Positions 18,000-25,022 of a stretch of 54,353 nt of DNA are shown here, in pieces. The notes beneath the pieces are model-generated. The model was not told where the DNA came from, did not search any database, and was given only the letters and a program-made list of their open reading frames with translations. Within the stretch, counting starts at the first letter, position 1, and the number at the start of each line of letters is the position of its first letter. The position numbers and the translations under genes are program-made. This DNA is from JANPEZ01 sp031423155 (GTDB lineage: Bacteria > Actinomycetota > UBA4738 > HRBIN12), in the NCBI GenBank assembly GCA_031423155.1, contig JANPEZ010000020.1, positions 1 to 54,353 on the forward strand, read 5' to 3'.

Positions 18000-18682
18000 T
18001 ACTCACACCTCTTCACGCCCTGGGTCTTCTTCAGCTTGTCTAGTTCCATCGCCGAGAGCTTCTCGTGACAGCCGCCGCACACGCCGTCGACCAAGGCGGC
18101 TGCGCCGATCCCCTTCTTCTGGGAGCGGATGTCCTCGTACAGCTCGAGGAGCTCGGGATCGAACAGGGGTGTAAGCGCTTCCCGCACCGCTATCGATGCC
18201 GTCAGTTGCACACCGATCTCGGAGAGCTCGCCCTGACCTGCCACCTCGATCCGCTCGGACTCCGATCGCACCTCCATGGAGGTCTTCTCCGCCGCGTTGG
18301 CATCGGCCTCGAGCGTTTCCCTGCGTTCCATCAGAGCGAGTAACTCGTCCTCGCGGTCGGCTCGCCGGCGCTTGAGGTTCTCGATCTCGCGCTGCAGGGA
18401 CTCCAGCTCCTTGGCGTTGACGATGCTGCCGTCGTAGAGACGCTTCTCTTCGGCGGAGGCCTTCTGGGCGAGGCTGTCGACCTCGTGCTCGATCTTGCTC
18501 TGATCGCGATCGAGTTCCGAGAGGGCCAGCTGCAGCTCCCCATGCGCCGCCTCCGCAGCGGAAGCATGAGCTCGAGCGGTGGCGAGCTCACCTCCGGACT
18601 CGAGTACGCGCCGGCGTGCCAGGAGCCGGTCCGCGGTCGAGTCGAGGCCCTGAAGTTCGAGGAGTCTGTCCATTCCCTGCAT
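17975..18682 (-). CDS. coiled-coil C4-type zinc-ribbon protein
   Basis: 235 residues. An N-terminal two-thirds of long heptad-rich helices (about 10-160, rich in Glu, Ala, Leu, Arg) is followed by a short linker and a C-terminal zinc ribbon with CGGC (VDGVCGGCHEKL) and CEYC (VKRCEYCRRIL). This matches the widespread C4-type zinc-ribbon family (formerly DUF164), of unproven function and possibly nucleic-acid associated. The start is the ATG at 18682 or the Met at residue 4. The 3' end overlaps the RNase HI gene, suggesting coupled translation. Confidence 0.9.
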   Translation of the reverse strand: MQGMDRLLELQGLDSTADRLLARRRVLESGGELATARAHASAAEAAHGELQLALSELDRDQSKIEHEVDSLAQKASAEEKRLYDGSIVNAKELESLQREIENLKRRRADREDELLALMERRETLEADANAAEKTSMEVRSESERIEVAGQGELSEIGVQLTASIAVREALTPLFDPELLELYEDIRSQKKGIGAAALVDGVCGGCHEKLSAMELDKLKKTQGVKRCEYCRRILIG

Positions 18683-18835
18683 CGCAGGCGAAGGGTATCA
18701 GCGATGCCGCGAGGGCCTTCCTCACCGAAGCTCGGCCGGTGAATCGCGTGATGACGGCGGTCTTGACCGCAGCGCTGGTGGCCATCCCGGGACAGACTTC
18801 CCACCCCGCTTCTTGCGAACTGACGCTCCGCCCCA

Positions 18836-19036
18836 CTACGGTGGGAAGGTGACCTTCTCGAACTGGCTGTTGGTGACCGTTCCGAGATAGGCAACGGAAA
18901 CGACAATCACCGCCGCGATGAATGCGAGCATGATCGCGTATTCGACGGCTGTCGCGCCCCGTTCACCGATCGCACGCGCGCGCAGGTTCTCCACCCAAGA
19001 GCGCGCATGCCAGAAGAACTCGAGCACGGAAGACAC
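18836..19036 (-). CDS. Flp-family type IVb pilin
   Basis: Small pilin of tight-adherence (Tad) pili. About 66 residues from the GTG at 19036, or 63 from GTG 19027, which has better spacing to GAGGGGG. The prepilin site is GERGATAVEYAIM: cleavage after Gly leaves the typical ATAVEY start, followed by a hydrophobic helix LAFIAAVIVVSVAYLG. No tadABC, prepilin peptidase or other Flp assembly gene lies in the window, so this is an isolated pilin. A longer ATG start at 19096 would give an atypical leader and is less likely. Confidence 0.85.
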   Translation of the reverse strand: MSSVLEFFWHARSWVENLRARAIGERGATAVEYAIMLAFIAAVIVVSVAYLGTVTNSQFEKVTFPP

Positions 19037-19133
19037 CCCCTCTGATCCCGAACTGTCCCCGCCGTTCGGCGCGAAGTCCGGTCTTACCGAAGACATCGGC
19101 CTGCGGCCGGGCGAAACTTGAGGGGCGTTCGCC

Positions 19134-20543
19134 TCAGCCGAACCCCGGATACTCCTCCAAGATCAACGGCGGCAACGGCGCCTGCGTGAAGTCGAACTCG
19201 TTCGCCAGATCGCCGAGGATCGGCAGGTCCTCGCGTACGGTCGGACGAGAGTCGGGCCGTCCGCTATCAGAGTCGAGGCGCTGCCCTCCGAGGAACCGGT
19301 CTTCGATGAACTTCAGGTAAGCGTCGAAGGTGAGCGTCTGATGATCGATCGTTCCGGCCTTCGCGTAAGGGCTGATCAACAGTCCGGGAACCCTTAGGCC
19401 GTAACCGTTCTCGTCGACGCGGACCGGCTCCACGTGGTCGTAGAAACCGCCCCAGTCGTCCCAGGTGAGGAAGATCGCGCTCGAATCCCAGGCGCTCGAT
19501 GTCCCCACCGCGTTGATGACTCGAGTGACCCAGGCCTGACCGTCATCGATCGCGTAGGGCGGATGCTCGCTGCCTCCGTGGCTGGGCATGACCCAGGTCA
19601 CCTGAGGAAGCGTCCCCGCCTCCAGATCGGCGAAGAACTCCTCGTGCGTCGTGATGTTGCCCAGCTGATCAGTCTCCTCGATCGTAGTGAAGCCCGGCAG
19701 CGGGTTCTGATGTGGAACCGTGAAGTCATCGCCTGAGCGGCCCACACACGGGGCTTCTACACATGAATCCTTCCCAACGTAGTAGGACCAGCTGATGCCT
19801 TCCTTGTGCAGGAGGTAAGTGATGTCCGTCCATGCGTAGATCGGATGATCGAAGTCGATCCACTTCTTCTCCGAGTTCACTATGTCCGACCTGCAGCTCA
19901 TCGGGTCCCGCCACCGCTCACAGTCGGCGGACCAGGCCGAGACCAGGAACAGATGGGCCGGGAGCGTCCACGAATCAGTCGGGGCGAACATGCGATCCTG
20001 CAGGACGAAGTTGTCCGCATAGGCCCAGTAGTTGGGTATCTCTCGGCGCGTATGGAAACCCATGACGTCCGGCTGGCCGGCCGGACCCGGGGTGGCCAGC
20101 AGACACTGGGGGAAGCGTGGATCGCCTAAGCAGTAGTTCTTTCCGTTCCTCGCCTGCCTGACGAAGCCGTTCATCCTGCCGCCGTTCACGTCTACGACAG
20201 AGGCGTCGTGGTTGTGGCCGGCGCCCCGGTCGTAGTAGTCCATGTCGTGGTAGGGCTTGGCGCACCTTCGAAGGGCTGGATCGGGAAGGCAGACGTCCCA
20301 CCCGCCCCCCGGTTTCGTTGGGATCCCGTCGGCGCCGGGGTAGGTGCCGAAGTACTCGTCGAAGGAGCGGTTCTCCTGAACGACGATGATGATGTGTTCG
20401 ATCTTCTCGATCCCCGTCGCGGCCACATCAGCGTCTCCGGAGGGCGTGAGCTTGCCCGAACGGGCCAGGCATGAGGCACCGATGGCGAGGATGACGAGGG
20501 TCAAAGCCACGCCGGTGAGCCGTCGCGTTCCAATGCGCCCCAC
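19134..20543 (-). CDS. secreted phosphoesterase (phospholipase C / acid phosphatase family)
   Basis: 469 residues. N-terminal signal (VALTLVILAIGASC) that may be a weak lipobox, so the protein could be lipid anchored. The mature part begins IEHIIIVVQENRSFDEYFG, the metal- and nucleophile-bearing start motif of the PF04185 phosphoesterases, and contains the later metal-binding motifs PSHGGSEHPPY and TWDDWGGFYDHVEP. Non-haemolytic phospholipases C and AcpA-like acid phosphatases share this fold; which one applies is not evident. It is monocistronic with a 172 bp gap to the divergent cold-shock gene. Possible role in phosphate scavenging. Confidence 0.88.
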   Translation of the reverse strand: MGRIGTRRLTGVALTLVILAIGASCLARSGKLTPSGDADVAATGIEKIEHIIIVVQENRSFDEYFGTYPGADGIPTKPGGGWDVCLPDPALRRCAKPYHDMDYYDRGAGHNHDASVVDVNGGRMNGFVRQARNGKNYCLGDPRFPQCLLATPGPAGQPDVMGFHTRREIPNYWAYADNFVLQDRMFAPTDSWTLPAHLFLVSAWSADCERWRDPMSCRSDIVNSEKKWIDFDHPIYAWTDITYLLHKEGISWSYYVGKDSCVEAPCVGRSGDDFTVPHQNPLPGFTTIEETDQLGNITTHEEFFADLEAGTLPQVTWVMPSHGGSEHPPYAIDDGQAWVTRVINAVGTSSAWDSSAIFLTWDDWGGFYDHVEPVRVDENGYGLRVPGLLISPYAKAGTIDHQTLTFDAYLKFIEDRFLGGQRLDSDSGRPDSRPTVREDLPILGDLANEFDFTQAPLPPLILEEYPGFG

Positions 20544-20715
20544 GAGCGGCGAGTCTATCCAGCCACTTCACGAGTGACCTCTTCCCTGATAGGGTTCGGC
20601 GCGAGGGCAACGATCGCGGTTCGCTACGAGCAGTTCCCTCATGCCCGGCAGTTGCACGCCGGGAGCCCGACGGGCAGCTACTAGGCCCCGACGGCGAAGG
20701 AAGGAGGGATCGCCA

Positions 20716-20919
20716 GTGGCAACCGGAACCGTGAAGTGGTTCAGCTCCGAGAAGGGGTTCGGATTCATCACCCCCGACGACGGCAGCGCAGATGTGTTCG
20801 TGCACTTCAGCGCCATCGTCGGCGATGGGTACAGGAACCTCGACGAGGGGCAGAAGGTCGAGTACGACGTGACCCAGGGCCAGAAGGGCCCCCAGGCCGC
20901 GAACGTCAAGGCCGTCTGA
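20716..20919 (+). CDS. cold-shock domain protein
   Basis: 67-residue single CSD protein, an RNA chaperone. It starts MATGTVKWFSSEKGFGFI and has the RNP-1 (KGFGFI) and RNP-2 (DVFVHFSAI) aromatic motifs. The start is a GTG with AAGGAGG 8 nt upstream (20701-20707). The gap before it is 172 bp, leaving space for a structured leader as is common for cold-shock genes. A strong hairpin terminator follows at 20943. Confidence 0.95.
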   Translation: MATGTVKWFSSEKGFGFITPDDGSADVFVHFSAIVGDGYRNLDEGQKVEYDVTQGQKGPQAANVKAV

Positions 20920-20942
20920 GACAGAAGATCCGTCAGCACTGC

Positions 20943-20968
20943 AAGGGCCGGCCGAAAGGCCGGCCCTT
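20943..20968 (+). terminator. strong hairpin terminator after the cold-shock gene
   Basis: A perfect 11 bp stem (AAGGGCCGGCC) closed by a GAAA tetraloop, then CGTCTTG. It lies 23 nt after the csp stop codon. The T-tract is weak, as is usual in high-GC bacteria. Confidence 0.85.
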
Positions 20969-21026
20969 CGTCTTGCCCGGCTGGCGAGCCCAAGGCTGAC
21001 CCGACGCCCGAGGCTATCCTTCGAGG

Positions 21027-21758
21027 GTGCCCCGGTTCCTGTTCGCGTCACGGTGGATCAAACTCGCCGTCCTGGCTCTTCTAGTTACAGGTGTATGCAT
21101 CCGTCTCGGCTTCTGGCAGTTGAGCCGTCTGCAAGAACGCCGCGCATACAACTCCTCGATCACTTCGGCGATGAACGGCCCCGCCGAAGAACTGATCCAG
21201 GAACTCGGCGGATCCTCCGGTCCGGCGACCCTTACTTACAGGAAGGTCTGGGCGAGCGGAACCTTCGACGCCGCCCACGAAGTGATCTTGTTCGGCAGGT
21301 CTATGTCGGCCGAGGAGCCCGGCAACCACGTGCTGACCCCGCTAGTGCTCGATGACGGTTCGGCGATCCTGGTCGACCGGGGCTGGGTGCCGCTGTCGAT
21401 GGAGGTTCCCCCGATCGACGAAGCTGCGCCTCCGTCTCAGCGCGTAAGGGTCACCGGGCTCCTCTATGCGGCGGAGGCATCGGGGGAGCCTGCCTCGCAG
21501 GCCATCACGAGCCTGCCCGACGTGGACATCACCAGGATCGGGGGTGCGCTGCCCTATCCCCTGGCTCCGGTCTACCTCCGACTGCAGAGCCAGTCCCCTC
21601 CCCAGGAGGGCGAGCTGCCCCGTCTGGAGCCGCTCCCGCCACTGGATGAGGGCCCTCATCTCAACTATGCGATCCAGTGGTTCATCTTCGCCTCGATCTC
21701 CCTCATCGGGTTCGCCGTCCTGACGGTCCGCGAGTCCGGGCGCAGACCCGGCAGCTGA
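21027..21758 (+). CDS. SURF1-family cytochrome oxidase assembly protein
   Basis: 243-residue membrane protein. An N-terminal transmembrane helix (~12-25) is followed by the family motif LGFWQLSRLQERRAYN, a soluble loop with LVDRGWVPL, and a C-terminal helix (NYAIQWFIFASISLIGFAVL). SURF1 proteins assist haem a insertion into aa3-type cytochrome c oxidase. The start is GTG 21027 after a short spacer from the csp terminator. No oxidase genes are visible here. The next gene is 80 nt downstream. Confidence 0.9.
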   Translation: MPRFLFASRWIKLAVLALLVTGVCIRLGFWQLSRLQERRAYNSSITSAMNGPAEELIQELGGSSGPATLTYRKVWASGTFDAAHEVILFGRSMSAEEPGNHVLTPLVLDDGSAILVDRGWVPLSMEVPPIDEAAPPSQRVRVTGLLYAAEASGEPASQAITSLPDVDITRIGGALPYPLAPVYLRLQSQSPPQEGELPRLEPLPPLDEGPHLNYAIQWFIFASISLIGFAVLTVRESGRRPGS

Positions 21759-21838
21759 TCGGTCCCGATCCGAAGGGTCCTATGGCCGTCGCCGATCTGC
21801 CCGTAGGGTGGTCATCTGGCTACGAGGAGGTGAACACC

Positions 21839-22102
21839 GTGGCCAGATGGGAAGGATTCAGCCAGTGTCCGGGCTGCGGCTTCGATATCGCGACGGGCGA
21901 GGGTCAGCGCGGATGCGCATGGGGTGACTGCCCCTACCTGCCCGAAGAGCTGGACGTCTACTGCCCCGACTGCCGCTTCAACTACTTCACGGCGGAGGGC
22001 AACCCTCCCTGCGAGGATCCGATGACCTGTGAGCACGGAGTCGAACCGCGGGCTCACATCGAGAACCTCCGTCAGTGGATGGTGGCTCACCGACCGCTCT
22101 AG
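21839..22102 (+). CDS. small cysteine-rich (probable zinc-binding) protein
   Basis: 87 residues with four Cys pairs or near-pairs: CPGC (FSQCPGCGFD), the spaced C..C in GCAWGDCPY, CPDC (VYCPDCRFNY), and the C....C in PPCEDPMTCEHG. This suggests two zinc ribbons. The GTG at 21839 has an excellent GAGGAGG 8 nt upstream; a longer frame starting at 21782 (ATG) lacks a ribosome site. I do not recognise a named family. It is downstream of SURF1 and upstream of pirin, same strand; function unknown. Confidence 0.7.
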   Translation: MARWEGFSQCPGCGFDIATGEGQRGCAWGDCPYLPEELDVYCPDCRFNYFTAEGNPPCEDPMTCEHGVEPRAHIENLRQWMVAHRPL

Positions 22103-22187
22103 CGGGGACGGAATACGCCGGGACGCGGGTAGCGTTCTTCATCGGAGGTGAGCAACGCTCGCCCAACCGAGGAGGACCCAGACCCCC

Positions 22188-23141
22188 GTGCCAGCTGTTA
22201 CCCCTGAAGACCCGACCGCACTGCCGCGCTTGATCGCGGCTCTCGACGCGAACGATCGCCCCGTTCTGACCGTGGCCGACGCCCCCAGGATGCTTGAGGG
22301 TGAGGGCTTCGAGGTCCGCCGGGCGTTCGCAGGGATCGACCTTCGCCTCGCCGACCCCTTCTTGCTCTTGGACCAGATGGGCGCCGTCGAATACGCGCCG
22401 GGTGAAGCCAAGGGCGCCCCCGATCACCCACATAGAGGTTTCGAGACCGTGACCTACATGCTCGACGGCAAGATCCGCCATCGCGATTCGAACGGCGGTG
22501 GCGGCGTGATAACCGATGGCGCCACTCAGTGGATGACGGCAGGTTCGGGCATCGTGCACTCCGAGATGCCGACGGAGGATCTACTTGACGGCGGCGGCCT
22601 CTTCCACGGGGTTCAACTGTGGGTGAATCTCCCCCAGGCCCAGAAGTGGTCTGCCCCTCGTTATCAGGACATCGGCGCCGACCGGGTCTCGCTGCTGGCC
22701 ACCGACGATGCCGGGGCGATCCTTCGGCTCATCGCCGGCGATCTGGGAACCGTGCCGGGCCCGGGCGCGACGCGCACGCCTATCACCTACGCCCATGCGA
22801 GCATCGCCCCGGGAGCGCGTCTGCGTATCCCCTGGCCTGCGGCATTCAACGCGATGGTCTATGTCCTTTCCGGCCGAGGGACCGGCGGCGCTGAGGGCAA
22901 GCCCCTGGCGGAGGGCCAGTTGGTCGTCTTCGGCGACGGCGACGTCCTGCAGGTCCGGGCAGACGAGTCCCAGGACTCGCACGTTCCCTCGATGGAGATC
23001 TTGCTCTTAGGGGGCATGCCTATCCGCGAGCAGATCGCCTGGTACGAGCCGTTCGTGATGAACACGAAGCAGGAGATCATCCAGGCGATCGAGGACTACC
23101 AAGCCGGACGCATGGGGGCGATCCCGGCCGACGCGGGTTAG
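22188..23141 (+). CDS. pirin-family cupin protein
   Basis: 317-residue double cupin. The N-terminal domain has the iron-binding motif DHPHRGFETVTYML and the downstream GSGIVHSEMP; the C-terminal domain is a typical pirin_C (EGQLVVFGDGDVLQVRA, PIREQIAWYEPFVMNT). Pirins are iron proteins with quercetinase or regulatory roles, and the substrate here is unknown. The GTG start at 22188 is preceded by GGAGGACC about 14-20 nt upstream. It converges on the trhA-like gene with a shared TTAG stop region at 23138-23141. Confidence 0.92.
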   Translation: MPAVTPEDPTALPRLIAALDANDRPVLTVADAPRMLEGEGFEVRRAFAGIDLRLADPFLLLDQMGAVEYAPGEAKGAPDHPHRGFETVTYMLDGKIRHRDSNGGGGVITDGATQWMTAGSGIVHSEMPTEDLLDGGGLFHGVQLWVNLPQAQKWSAPRYQDIGADRVSLLATDDAGAILRLIAGDLGTVPGPGATRTPITYAHASIAPGARLRIPWPAAFNAMVYVLSGRGTGGAEGKPLAEGQLVVFGDGDVLQVRADESQDSHVPSMEILLLGGMPIREQIAWYEPFVMNTKQEIIQAIEDYQAGRMGAIPADAG

Positions 23142-23740
23142 CCGGCGGCTCGGATCACGAGCGCGATCGCCACGTAGTGACAGAGACTCGCGCCCACGCC
23201 CATGGCATGCCAGACCTCGTGGTAGCCGAAGACACTCGGGTCGGGGTCGGGGCGTTTGCTCGCAAGGACGACGGCGCCCAGCGTGTAGAGCAGACCGCCG
23301 GCAGCCACCAGCGTGATACTCGTGAGGCTCATCCCCTTGATCATCTGCGGCATCGCGAAGATCACCACCCACCCAAGGGTGATGTACAAGAACCCACTCA
23401 GCCAGTGCAAGCCGTCAACGTCGCCGAGGAGCTTGATGGCGATCCCGGCGACCGCCCCGATCCACACCACCGCCAGCAGGCCCGCGCCCCAGATACTGGA
23501 GAGCACGAGCAGACAGAACGGCGTGTACGAACCCGCGATCAGCACGAAGATCATCGAGTGGTCCAGACGTTTCATCCGGGCCAGCGCGATGCTGGACCAC
23601 CTGCCCCGGTGATAAGCCGCACTGGCTCCGAAAACGCCGGCAAGGCTGAGGATGAAGACGGAGGCCGCGACGCGTTCGCGCGCGCCGTGTGCAAGCAGGA
23701 ACAGCCACGCGCCCGCGGGCAGGGAGATGAAGAAGCCCAC
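23138..23740 (-). CDS. TrhA/haemolysin III-family membrane protein (start uncertain)
   Basis: 200 residues from a GTG at 23740, with seven predicted membrane segments (e.g. VAASVFILSLAGVFGASAAY, SMIFVLIAGSYTPFCLLVL). Conserved polar motifs AYHRGR, RLDHSMIF and FGYHEVWHAMG carry the putative metal-binding histidines of the PAQR/TrhA fold. Reading upstream in frame gives KPRLRGRIHQ just before GTG, which resembles the usual N-terminal cytoplasmic start of this family; the only start-like codon there is CTG at 23761. The real protein may therefore be about seven residues longer. It lies 38 nt after the enoyl-CoA hydratase stop. Confidence 0.86.
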   Translation of the reverse strand: MGFFISLPAGAWLFLLAHGARERVAASVFILSLAGVFGASAAYHRGRWSSIALARMKRLDHSMIFVLIAGSYTPFCLLVLSSIWGAGLLAVVWIGAVAGIAIKLLGDVDGLHWLSGFLYITLGWVVIFAMPQMIKGMSLTSITLVAAGGLLYTLGAVVLASKRPDPDPSVFGYHEVWHAMGVGASLCHYVAIALVIRAAG

Positions 23741-23778
23741 CTGATGTATCCGGCCCCGCAGGCGTGGCTTGGAAGCCG

Positions 23779-24540
23779 CTACTTGCCCTTGAAGGCCGGC
23801 TTGCGGTTCTCCAGGAATGCGGCCATCCCTTCCTTCTGGTCCTCGGTTTCGAAAAGCTCGCAGAAGAGGTCCCGTTCCAGATCCAGTCCCTCCGCGGGGG
23901 CTCCGCTGATCGCGGCCTTCGCGGCGGCGAGAGCCGCCGAGGGACCTCTGGCGTAGCGGGTAGCGGCGGCGATAGCGGCCGGATAGACCTCCTCTGAGGG
24001 GAATACCTCGTCGACCAAACCGATCTCGAGCGCTTCACGAGCCTTCACGTGACGGCCCGAGTAGATGAGGTCTTTGGCGGCCGCGAGCCCGATCAGTCTG
24101 GGCAGGCGCTGGGTGGCCCCGGCTCCCGGCATGATCCCGAATCCGATCTCCGGTTGACCGAGCAGCGCCGCGGTAGCCGCGTAGCGGAGATCTGCGGCGA
24201 GCGCGATCTCGGTCCCGGCTCCCAGGCAGAGGCCGTTGATCGCCGCGATCACCACTTTGGGTATCGCTTCGATCGCGGCGACGGCGTCTCCGACGGCGGA
24301 CACGACCGGGCGGATGTCCTCGACGGTTCGGGGAGCCATGACGGCGATATCGCCGCCGGCGGTGAATATGCGCGCACCACCCCAGATGACGACAGCTCTC
24401 ACATCCTCACGTCGGGCGGCATCCAACGCGGCGGCGTGGAGTTCCTCGGCGAGCTGAACGTCGACGAGGTTCCTCCTGGGGCGGTCGATACTGATCGTCC
24501 CCACGCCCGATTCGATGTGGAGTCGTACGAACTCGCTCAG
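23779..24540 (-). CDS. enoyl-CoA hydratase/isomerase family protein, probable CTG start
   Basis: Crotonase-fold enzyme, 253 residues from the proposed start. Oxyanion-hole motifs FTAGGDIAVM and NGLCLGAGTEIALAADLRYA are intact, then PEIGFGIMPGAGATQRLPRLIG with the catalytic Glu region. ORF callers would start at GTG 24504, but the family N-terminus continues upstream (SEFVRLHIESGVGTISIDRP). The only start-like codon before the in-frame stop is CTG at 24540, which has AAGGAG 6 nt upstream. This gives the standard family beginning. It lies upstream of the TrhA-like gene; substrate unknown. Confidence 0.9.
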   Translation of the reverse strand: MSEFVRLHIESGVGTISIDRPRRNLVDVQLAEELHAAALDAARREDVRAVVIWGGARIFTAGGDIAVMAPRTVEDIRPVVSAVGDAVAAIEAIPKVVIAAINGLCLGAGTEIALAADLRYAATAALLGQPEIGFGIMPGAGATQRLPRLIGLAAAKDLIYSGRHVKAREALEIGLVDEVFPSEEVYPAAIAAATRYARGPSAALAAAKAAISGAPAEGLDLERDLFCELFETEDQKEGMAAFLENRKPAFKGK

Positions 24541-24617
24541 TGGGCGCTCCTTCGGGTGCCGGTGCCCAAGCCGATCCCAGGGTCACGCGTATCCAACGGT
24601 ACTAGACGAGCCCGGCG

Positions 24618-25001
24618 CTACTCGCGATTGCGCATCGCCTCTGCGGCCATCTCGAAGTACTCCTCGAAGGCCAGCGCCGCTTCGGCCGGAGGGTCGAGGG
24701 ATGAGACCGCCGAGCGCATGTGCTCCAGCCAATGATCTCGTTCCTCGGGCCCGATCTCGAAGTCGAAGTGGCGCATCCGAAGCTGCGGGTGTCCCCGCTC
24801 CTCGTTGTAGGTCGAGGGGCCACCCCAGTACTGAGCCAGGAACAGGGCCAGATTCCGCCGGGCGGGCGCCAGGTCGTGGGGTTCGGGGTACAGGCGCAGG
24901 AGTACCGGATCGGCGGCCACTCCCTCGTAGAACCTGTCGACCAGCCGCTCGAAGAAGGACATGCCGCCGACAGCTTCGTAGACGCTGGGTTCGGTCTCCA
25001 C
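24618..25001 (-). CDS. group II truncated haemoglobin (GlbO-like)
   Basis: 127-residue 2-over-2 globin. Tyr at B10 (DRFYEG, Y25), proximal His H78 in LRMRHFDFEIG, and the group II Trp at G8 (RDHWLEHM, W91) are all present. The N-terminal SVYEAVGGMSFFERLVDRFYEGV matches GlbO. Function in this family is oxygen or NO handling. ATG 25001 fits. It sits between the enoyl-CoA hydratase (77 nt) and the large hydrolase, all minus strand, perhaps not one operon. Confidence 0.94.
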   Translation of the reverse strand: METEPSVYEAVGGMSFFERLVDRFYEGVAADPVLLRLYPEPHDLAPARRNLALFLAQYWGGPSTYNEERGHPQLRMRHFDFEIGPEERDHWLEHMRSAVSSLDPPAEAALAFEEYFEMAAEAMRNRE

Positions 25002-25022
25002 GCCAGGAAGTCTACGGAGCCC

